From: Rhodotorula mucilaginosa
Lineage: Eukaryota > Basidiomycota > Microbotryomycetes > Sporidiobolales > Sporidiobolaceae
Assembly (NCBI GenBank): GCA_034406715.1
Contig: CP137880.1
Coordinates: 488,501-552,500, forward strand
Length of the DNA: 64,000 nucleotides
Direction of reading: 5' to 3'
Each line of letters starts with the position of its first letter. Positions within the stretch are counted from its first letter, which is position 1. The notes beneath the pieces are model-generated. The model ran no database searches, was not told the DNA's origin, and saw only the letters and a program-made list of their open reading frames with translations. Position numbers and translations under genes: made by a program. This document shows, one piece after another, positions 55,882 to 64,000 of the stretch.

Positions 55882-57059
55882 CTACAACGAGTGGACCTTC
55901 CAGAGGTCGTCGCCGAGGAAGGTGACGTTCTCGACGCCAATGTTCTTGTTGAGGCTGCGGATCTCGTCGGTGCTCATGGCGAGCAAGCCGATCGCGAGGG
56001 CGTGCTCCTTGCCGTACGCGTGGACGGCGACGGGCGAACCGGACGGGATGTTGGCGGACGAGGGGGGCAGGTAGCCCGTCGGCGAGGTCATGCCCGGGCT
56101 GGCGTGCACTGAGTCAGTTCTCTTTTTACTACGGGGCTGTCTGAGGAAACGTGGGCATTTGTCGGGGATTAGAGAACGCGAGACGGACCACATGATGTTG
56201 GCACCGGCGAGGACAAACTTGATCGCGCCGCGGTCGACACCGACGCGAGGGAGCATATTCGGGACTGCAGCGTCGAGAGACGTCAATCAGCACGTACTTT
56301 GAAGAAAATGGCCGTGGTGCGAACTCACAGCGGTGGAGGACCTTGAGGGTCGGGTAGAAGGGGCCGTCGAAATGTTGGAAAAAGATGGGCTCGCCGTGCA
56401 CGGTGTAGATCGAGATGTGATCCCGGCTGTTGGCGCGCACATTCGTCAGTGTCGCTTCTGAGATTACGAGCGCCCTCCCGCAGAGATGCACCACTTGACG
56501 AGCGAGAGCGTCTCCTTTTTCGGCCAGATCAGGTCCAACACGGTCAACGCCTCGTCCTCCTGGTCTTCTCCTCCGAGGGGAGGTTGGGCGGGTAGACTCG
56601 TCGGCTCTTCGTCTTGGTCGTCACCGCCGCCTCCTCGCTTGTTGCCGCCCTTTTTGCCGCCTCCTTTGCCAGACTTTCCTGCCGCTGCTTTTCCCGCCCG
56701 CTTGTCCTTTCCGGCTCCCTTCTTTCTCTTTCCCGCATTGTTGTCTTCCTCTTCTTCGTCGCTGTCGTGTGCTGCCTCTGTCGGTTGCTGGGCTGGTGTG
56801 GAGGCGGCGAGAGGAGGAGGAGGAGCGGCGGCGGGGTGCGAGAGGAAGGGGATTTGCTCGAGGACCTTGGCGCGGATCTGCCGTTGGGCGGACGACTTCA
56901 TCGGCGCGTTGCCGGCCACGTGCTCCTTGGGCGTGAAGCTGTGCGGCGGTTACGGTCGCGGTCACGGTGTCATCGACGAGGTCGAGGTCGAGAGGAGGCG
57001 ATTGAAAGAGTCAGTTCGAGCAGGCGGGCGGTTCTACTCGACGCTTACTTTTTAAACAT
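55882..57059 (-). CDS. TMA20: TMA20/MCTS1 translation re-initiation factor with Lys-rich insert
   Basis: Ribosome-associated factor; with its partner Tma22/DENR it acts in recycling and re-initiation (family knowledge). Exon 1 is only 11 nt (ATG TTT AAA AA, from 57059), followed by GTAAGC. Exon 2 continues FTPKEHVAGNAPMKSSAQRQ, then IRAKVLEQIPFLSHP. A low-complexity insert of about 80 residues follows (Ala/Pro, then DSDEEEEDNN, then Lys/Gly-rich, then acidic), before the fold resumes with VLDLIWPKKETLSLVKW. Next come HISIYTVHGEPIFFQHFDGP with FYPTLKVLHRC, NMLPRVGVDRGAIKFVLAGA + NIM, and the PUA end SPGMTSPTGYLPPSSANIPS, AVHAYGKEHALAIGLLAMST, NKNIGVENVTFLGDDLWKVH. Stop TAG at 55882-55884. The insert makes it clearly longer than the usual roughly 180 residues. 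Confidence 0.92.
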
Positions 57060-57458
57060 CTTGGCTGCTCTTGTACCCTGGAACAGTCTGCGTCCAAGGC
57101 TTGGAGAGCTTCGAGCGAGCGGAGGACGAGTTTGAACGGCTCGAGGGGAGGCTTTCACAAGAGCGCGCGACTTGGGACTTGAGAATTCTTCACTCTGCTT
57201 CCCTCACCAGACAACTTACACGCGAGACTGGGCAAGACGGCACACGAGCTCGACTTGCTTCAGCTGTACGCCATTTGCAGCCTCGCCGTGCCAAGACTCA
57301 CCCCTCGCCTCGCCCTTTTCGTGCCGTCGACTTTTTTCGCTCGTTCCCATCGCAACGCTCGCCTAGTCAGTGCGAGTCTGCGCCCAGACAGCTGCAGTGC
57401 GCGTGGCTAATCCCGCATACCATCGATAGACTGCGCTCCGCTTTCACGAACGCCCCCG
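57060..57458. promoter_or_regulatory. Divergent promoter TMA20 / ETT1-like gene
   Basis: 399 bp between two divergent ATGs of translation-related genes. Nothing else was recognised. Confidence 0.5.
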
Positions 57459-58900
57459 ATGCCGCCGAAACCGCTCGGCAAGCCCAAGGGCCTCAAGGCC
57501 TCGAAGCGCGCCGCGCCCTTTGACCCGTCGGCAGCAGCAGCCAGTACCGGCCCAGCCCTGAACAAGGAAGGCACGATGCCGCTCGACGAAGACGCCCTGA
57601 CCGTCGCCGACCTGTTTGAACTCGCCTCGCGCGTCCTCGAGATCCTGTACCCGTTCCCGACCTCGCTCCGCTTCGAACCCGTCGAACCCGCCGACTCGGG
57701 AGCCGAAGACGCCCGCAACTTGCTCCGAGGCATCTTGCACGGCTGCGACGTCCTCGCGCCGTATCTCAACGACCCCCGCCGCGCCGAGATGGAGCAGGAC
57801 AAACTCGACGCGCTCGGGTTGGGAGAGGCGGGCGTCGCGGCGGTCCATGTGCGGTACCTCCAGGCGTTTGCGTTGAGGCACCTCGGCGAGCTGTTCCAGC
57901 CCGCGCCCCCCGTGGCCGTCGTCGCCGGCTCGAAGCGTCGCAAAGTCGACCTCCGCGAACCGCAATCGGCCAGCGAGTGGTTCGAGGTCGCCGAGGAGCG
58001 CTTGTCGGGCGACGTGTCGGCGTCGGACTCGATCCTCGCCGTCCTTGTGGCCGCCGAGCGGGCGCACGTGTTGGCCGTTTCATCTCCGTCGCCCCACTTG
58101 AGCGACCTCAAAGACCGCCTCGCTGGCGTGATCGCTTCCCTCGGCTCGCTCGAGCCCGAGTCCACTTCGCCGCCCTCGGCCGACGTCACCGACGCCTGGT
58201 ACGCCGCCCTGCGCGCCCTCACCGCCGGCGTCGTCGCCCTCGAAGGGATCCGCGATCCTGAAGGGGTATGCGCGGTCACCGCTTCCTCCGTCGACGTGCC
58301 GCTTTGTTCGTCGTTTGGAGTCGCGGTCGAGCCGCCGAGTCCGGTCCTGGGTTGGCTTCGCGAGGTGCTGGCGGCCGATGTGCAGCTCGCACGGTTTGGA
58401 ATCGCCGAGGACTGGATCGAAGAGCGGTACCGAGCCGATGCGGACGACGAGGACGAGGACGGAGAGGTCGCTGCCTTGCCGGACGAAGCGCAACCTTTTG
58501 TCGAGGTCGTGCAGGAGTATGGTCGGCAGGGTGCGTTCGTTTTCGCAGTTTCGCCAGGGCTGACGTTCTGACTTTTTTTCCCGCCGACAGCCATCGCTTC
58601 TCTCCGGAGTACTCTCGCCGGCGAGGTTCCGCATCCGTCGGCGCGGACAGCGCAGTATCGCAAGGTGCGGCGGGTGCTTTCTTGGATGCGATTTGCTGTC
58701 TTTTCCTGACTTTAAGCCTCTCGCCGCAGCTCGAGGAGGCGCTCTTGCTGTCTTCGGCTTTGATCGACCCGTCCGACGAGGAGGCGCTTGACAAGCTCGA
58801 GGCCGAGGTGGAGCAGGTGCGCAAGGATGGCGGGTTGAACGAGAAGGAGGAGGAGGAGGCGGATAGCAACGAGGCGGGCAAGCCGGACGCTTCTTCGTAG
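57459..58900 (+). CDS. ETT1: ETT1/NRO1-like TPR protein (probable)
   Basis: ATG 57459 begins MPPKPLGKPKGLKASKRAAP, a Lys-rich start like that of ETT1 (enhancer of translation termination; Nro1 in fission yeast). The rest is helical and acidic: TVADLFELASRVLEILYPFP, NLLRGILHGCDVLAPYLNDP (similar to the family's ...IIHECD... helix), VHVRYLQAFALRHLGELFQP, SEWFEVAEERLSGDVSASDS, ILAVLVAAERAHVLAV, WYAALRALTAGVVALEGIRD and FVEVVQEYGRQ. Two introns lie near 58531-58591 and 58663-58730. The last exon starts LEEALLLSSALIDPSDEEAL and ends in a Glu-rich tail with TAG at 58898-58900. About 430 residues. The family call rests on length, ends and pattern, not on a sharp motif. It is the last gene before the telomere-like tract. 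Confidence 0.5.
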
Positions 58901-59137
58901 AGGTGCGTGGCAGTCTCTTGTCGATCTTTCGCTTCTTTCTCGCTGACTTTTTCCCTCTCCAGCTGGGCTGTCCGACTTTGGAACGCCACATCCCCTTGAC
59001 TGGCGCCCCGTCGTTGCCCGCGGAGCGGGCCAGATTGTTGTTCGGAAAGGACCGCGGAAGCTTGCCGCGAAGCGGCTGTCTGTGCGCTTCCGCGCACGTG
59101 AAAGCGAGCGACCTCGTGAACGTGAGCCAGGATGACC
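58901..59137. other. Short spacer between the last gene and the telomeric repeat
   Basis: 237 bp with normal GC-rich composition and no recognised feature; it connects the ETT1-like stop codon directly to the TTAGGG tract. No subtelomeric gene family, helicase or X/Y-type element is present. Confidence 0.7.
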
Positions 59138-59196
59138 TTAGGTTAGGGTTAGGGTTAGGGTTAGGTTAGGGTTAGGGTATGGGTTTCGGCGTTAGG
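59138..59196 (+). repeat. Telomere-type (TTAGGG)n tract
   Basis: From 59138 to 59177 the sequence is two TTAGG and five TTAGGG units in a row. Degenerate units (TATGGG, TTTCGG, CGTTAGG) continue to 59196. TTAGGG on the strand running rightward is the orientation expected at a right-hand chromosome end. It is very short for a whole telomere and is followed by 4.8 kb of other sequence. Confidence 0.9.
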
Positions 59197-62100
59197 TGAT
59201 AGACACGAGTATCCCCCCCCAACACCAGTGAAGCTACTCCACAACCTTCTTCCCGCAGCCCAATACCACTCCCCTGCTTCAACCTGTAGCACCAATGATC
59301 CTCTTAAAGTGATCATCGATCACTCATCACCTTTTCCATCCCCACTCAACAACAACACGCCAGAACACAGCATGTAACACACGCACCAACACAACATCCC
59401 AAACCACGGTACCACAAAAAAATATCACAAACAACAACACACTTAACAGGTGCAAAACTTACCACCATCGACCAAACATACCATCCAAAGTCGCTATATC
59501 AACAAAAATAAACAAACACAACAACCACGGAAGATTCGTCCGGCCACCTCCGCTCCTACTCCCAAGAGCTACCTAACACAACAACCCCCCCAACACCCAC
59601 CACTTCCCAGACCTGTTACCCATTAAGACCTCAGAAACCACCACCCCACCCCCCAACCCCACCCATAACCACCGTCCATATGCCCGACCCTCTATTCCAA
59701 TACAACCCACCCACTCACCCAAGCACACCGCAAGGCCAACCCCCATCCGGCCGCACCCTATCCGGACCGGTAAAACCCAACCCCTAACCAACCCCTCCCT
59801 ACCCAAACGCAACCCCCCAACAAAGAAACAAAAAATAAAAAAACACACCTAACAAACGAGACGCACCCACCTAGTTCCTGCTACCGATACAGAACAAACG
59901 AAAACGACAAAAACCGAGTGAAAGCAGAGAGCATACGTACAGCCCGACACCCCTACGAAAACGAATACACCAGGACCGAAACAAAACAACACACAACTTT
60001 CATACCAGGATCCACAAAGCCAAACAGCAGACAAAACCACACAACAAACTACGCTCAAACAAACACCACGACCACACAAGCCCCTAGCAAACAAACTCTA
60101 ACAGAAGCGAAAACGCAACCTATGAACCACAAACAACAAAAGACATAACGCAATCCCAACTTAAGAAACAGGCAGAAAACAACCAAAAAAACAGAAAACT
60201 GACGCGTGATAAATACAACTCCAAGCCAGGATACAAAAAACACTAGAAAAATATAGAGCCCGCACACACTAACAACAACAACCCCACAGACAGAACCTAC
60301 ATAACGGAACAAACCACACGCTCACACTACACCAAACACAAAAAAAATAGAAAGCTAACAACGACACCCATACTTAATGCAAAGAACAAAGTAGCTACAC
60401 GCTCAACCCGGAGACAAACACTACGGGAAGAAACAAAAAAAGGCCACCACAACAGAACGAACTGGAGGAACAACACTAACCCGACGAAAGAAGAGAACAC
60501 GTTAACAACACCTAACGACAGCAGTACATGGAAGAAACACTAAAACCATACTCCTACCAAGTAAACGAAACACCATATTGCAGAAGCCCCTACCTACCGA
60601 TAAAAACCACCAGCAAACAGCAAAAAATATAAAAGTCAACACCTTATAAAAAATCAAAAAACACACCTAGTAATCCGTAACAACGAGCCTATGAACGACA
60701 GAAACGGCATACACGAAGGAAATGAAACGAAGCCCAAAAAAACCCACCTACAAATAGAAACGCACGACAACCAGATATGACATAGATACACCTACTCAAA
60801 ACCAGATCATACCCAAGCCAATGAAATCGCAAAAAAAAAATAAAAAAAACCACAACAAGCAGAAACTCCAAACAAAAATAAAACAATAGTGCGTACTAAA
60901 CTAAAAGCACGCCAACCCTACAATACAACAAACCTACGCCGGAGAAGACACGACAAAACCTACTCGCGACTTCAATTAACCAAACCAAGAACACATAGGA
61001 CCAAACACGAAAACAAACCAGGACACTACCAAACAAAACCACCTCTTAAACATAACAAAACCAGAACATACAAGAACTAAGAGAAAAACACTAAAGAACA
61101 AACCGCGAAACACACAGACACCCTCGAGAAGAAATAAACAACAAGACCCACGAAACACTAACTAACCATAACGCAATCAAGATCACCTAAAAACCCTAAC
61201 CGACAACCAATGATACCCTAACAAGACACACCTCACTAACACTAAAAATAGGGAATCTCTACCCGCAAATCCTGAACAACCAGACATAAAACAACAATTA
61301 TACTATCGAGCAAGCGAGCACAGACAAAACAAACACAAGCGACCGACAGAAAAAAAGTTAGCACAAACTACACAAAACCAAGTCGTCGGTAAACAGCGAT
61401 CGATACGGTACAACCCGAAAAAAGATAAAAGTTGCCACTCACTCAAACCGCAATCCAAACGACCAAACAACCCCACCCAGAACAACAACACCAACCCTAA
61501 CCCAACACACAAAACATAATAAGACACACCTAATGAACACTAAAAACCAAAGAGAAAAGAAGCCACAAAACACCAGCACACCCCTGGACCGAAGGCAATA
61601 ACGACATCAATACAATCACAAAAAAGAAAAACCAAAACACATCCCACAAACCACGCTCAACTCTAAACTACAGCCACAAACACATATCCATACATAATGG
61701 GCAACCAAAAAAACGGAGTCCACAGAGCAAAACAGGCCAATCCCCAACACACAAGTAAGAAAAAACGACCACCAAATCAAAACAAACACAATCAGACAAA
61801 AACCTAAGGGGAACCGCAATCAACTACAAAAAAACGAACACTAGACCGTAACCCCACAAGCAAACACCTAAGAAGGACCCAACCATACCAAGCGACTTCT
61901 TACCACCACAACACCTAAATTATCTACGCAACAAGAGACATCCTGTATTACGACCCAACGCAAGCTCAGCAAAACCCAATCCACCCCCACGACAGCACCA
62001 AGAACAACAAGCCCGAAACACACCAAACAGAAATAAAAAACTTAACCCACAAGGTTTGCATACGAACGAGAGACCCTAACCCTAACACAATCACAAGACA

Positions 62101-64000
62101 CACCCCATCCAGACCCACCCAGTTAAAAAGACAAACTCCAACCTCAAATAACATGAAACCCGAGCATTACAAAACCACGAACAACAACGTCAAAGCCTCT
62201 GTCAGAAAGAGGCAAACAACTACCTCCATACCGCAACACAGCTAAAAGAAGCCTTTCCTAACCCTATTCTAACCCACTAAAATAACCCAACCGCAGAGAC
62301 CCTAGGAAACACACCGGCCCCTAGGGCAAAAACAGCAAAAGAAGCCCTACAGCCACACAAAGCACACCAAACAACCAGAAAAGTATAAACAGGCCACGGC
62401 GACCGACTAAAAACCCCAACTAGACCAAAAACGGTTATAAGAACCCAGTCACGGCCTTACGGCACCACCCCACCCCGAACCTACAAATATCAGCTACATC
62501 ATATCCCCCGAACCAAGAGGACAAAAAAAAAAGGACTTCACAGTCCACAAAGCGAAACTCGCCTCCCAAAAACAAACAACCATCAATCCCAAGAAATCAA
62601 CAAAGAAACAAGGAAACACCCTACACGAACTCAATCGAAGATACCTACAATAAACACCATAGGATACGAGGACCAGAAAAGGCCCCAGCCTGCACATCAC
62701 ACAGACAAACCCACCATCCAAAAACAACGCCTAACCAAAAACAAACACCCCGCGGGCAACGAGACAAAGAAAGTACCAACAGACCAGGAACCTAAACAAA
62801 AGAAACAAATGTAGGAAACCTGACATAGCAACACCCAAACTACAGCAGCCACTAACCCCCACACACAAACCAACAAAATAAACCCTAAAAGGGACAGCCA
62901 AACAACCCCGTAACCACGCCCCAGTCATGACGAACAACAACAACCGTAGAAAAATTTAGGAACCCTAAAGAATACATTCCTACCCGAGAGAAAAAAACCT
63001 ATAAATAAACTTCCAAACAAACCTTAATCTAAAAAACAAACACGCAATACAGCGCGGCACCGTGACAGCGAGACCCTAGAAAAAACCTAGAACGGCAGCC
63101 GCCGACAAAAACAGGAACAAAAAAAGAATAACCAAAAGAGCCAGATAACCATCCCAACGCGGGCGATCCACAATAACACGCATAGACAAATACCAACAAG
63201 TCCAAAAGAAGCATCATAAAAAACAGAGTACCCCTCAACAACAGATCAATACTCCCAATACCACGACATCTATCCAGCGACCCCACACAGCAACAACAAA
63301 CCTATAGACAAAGAACACACTACAGAGTCGATGGATACAACCCAACCTACACCAATACGGCCTAATCCAGACCCAACAACCAAGAACACCCCCACACGCA
63401 CGCACAACACGCGAACAACACTACGAAAGCAAGACCTAAAAGAAAACTATCAGAATGACGCCTAAACACACCTAAACCCACCAGGACCCGCAAAAAAAAC
63501 AAGCCACTAAATAATCAGAACCCCAAGACACCACGAACCCTGAAACGAAAAAAACCCACACAACACCGCTTAACCAACAACAGACTCCACAACCCTACAA
63601 GGAATAACAGACCACCCAAACCTAGAGGCCGCAGAGAAGGCCACAATACACAAAGAGGAACCCGAATATCCCAAACAGCAGTAAACAGAAAATAGACCCT
63701 GCAAGACACCCAACCCTGCCACACATTGACACCAGACCACGAACGTAAATCAGGCAACGAAAGAACACAACTTGACAAGGGAGCAGCTCCGAGGAAAAAA
63801 CAGACAACAAAGCACAAGAGAACCAAGCACCAACACTAACCAGCCAATCAACCTCCCACCCAGACCACCAAAAGACAAAACCCTACGACACCCACACTTA
63901 TCCCGATACCTAATTACCAGAAAAGGACAAGCCCAGAGCCAACGGAAACCCAGCCACACCCCCAAGCACCAACTGTCTCACCACACCTAAGACCCACCTC
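59197..64000. other. 4.8-kb A+C-rich, gene-free tail
   Basis: Composition changes abruptly after the telomeric tract. In two 60-base lines I counted by hand, A+C was 46/60 (60181-60240; A alone 33) and 51/60 (63841-63900). C dominates in the left part (about 59580-59830), A further right. T occurs mostly as CTA/TA, and whole CCCTAA-type units recur, for example 59780-59790, 61195-61200, 61494-61503, 62074-62086 and 62259-62265. Minus-strand open frames of 60-103 codons exist only because T/G-rich translation rarely meets stops; they read as Val/Gly/Phe/Cys/Leu-rich nonsense without introns or motifs. No gene, RNA gene or known transposon was recognised. Confidence 0.8.

Noticed and set aside
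59573-63990. Open frames of 60-103 codons in the A+C-rich tail, mostly on the minus strand
   Set aside because: They follow from base skew: few stops arise in T/G-rich reading. No introns, motifs or plausible protein composition.

Overview
The window looks like a piece of a basidiomycete genome, most probably a Pucciniomycotina yeast of the Rhodotorula/Microbotryomycetes type (inference). It is GC-rich up to about 59.1 kb. Nearly every gene is cut by several introns, mostly 50-140 nt. Their donors are GTGCGT/GTGAGT-like, a CTGAC/CTAAC branch box usually lies 10-30 nt before the acceptor, and acceptors are CAG/TAG. Genes are packed on both strands with 100-800 nt gaps. I recognised no tRNA, rRNA, transposon or CRISPR. 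Exon ends were placed by eye, so the gene limits given here (start and stop codons) are safer than the inner splice sites.

Layout. 1-4661 (-): nucleoporin NUP155/NUP170, its 3' end cut by the window edge. 4972-6754 (-): signal-peptide-bearing agmatinase-family ureohydrolase. 7572-8509: doubtful small genes. 8880-11825 (-): APC amino-acid/choline-type permease. 13338-17102 (-): cytosolic-type leucyl-tRNA synthetase. 17541-21493 (+): Zn2Cys6 transcription factor. 21807-23110 (-): EMC2. 23400-25724 (+): ATG5. 25762-26935 (+): single-pass membrane protein. 27072-29626 (-): casein kinase 2 alpha with an in-frame stop. 30927-31837 (+): second single-pass membrane protein. 32144-33077 (+): FUN14. 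33240-35630 (-): arrestin-like protein with a PPxY motif. 36172-37463 (+): F-box protein. 38210-41991 (-): PAS hybrid histidine kinase. 42237-45560 (-): ankyrin protein. 46122-47115 (+): mitochondrial rhodanese. 47651-50381 (+): secreted protein of a conserved fungal family. 50826-54340 (+): NIC96/NUP93. 54703-55798 (+): bacterial-type uracil phosphoribosyltransferase. 55882-57059 (-): TMA20/MCTS1. 57459-58900 (+): ETT1/NRO1-like protein.

The last 5 kb are different. Only about 240 bp after the last stop codon lies a short (TTAGGG)n tract (59138-59177) pointing right, as at a right-hand chromosome end. From there to 64000 the + strand is extremely A+C-rich and contains scattered CCCTAA units, the opposite telomere strand. 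It has no believable gene. This is either a real, unusual chromosome-end structure (decayed head-to-head telomere or subtelomere) or an assembly/read artefact, and it is the strangest thing in the window.

Most genes are core housekeeping functions: nuclear pore inner ring (NUP155, NIC96), translation (LeuRS, TMA20, ETT1), autophagy and organelle membranes (ATG5, FUN14, EMC2), signalling (CK2, histidine kinase), ubiquitin-linked adaptors (arrestin, F-box), and pyrimidine salvage and guanidino metabolism. I see no dedicated gene cluster. The best leads are the telomere/A+C tail, the nonsense codon in CK2 alpha, a possible non-AUG mitochondrial form of LeuRS, the bacterial-type UPRT and the lysine-rich insert in TMA20.
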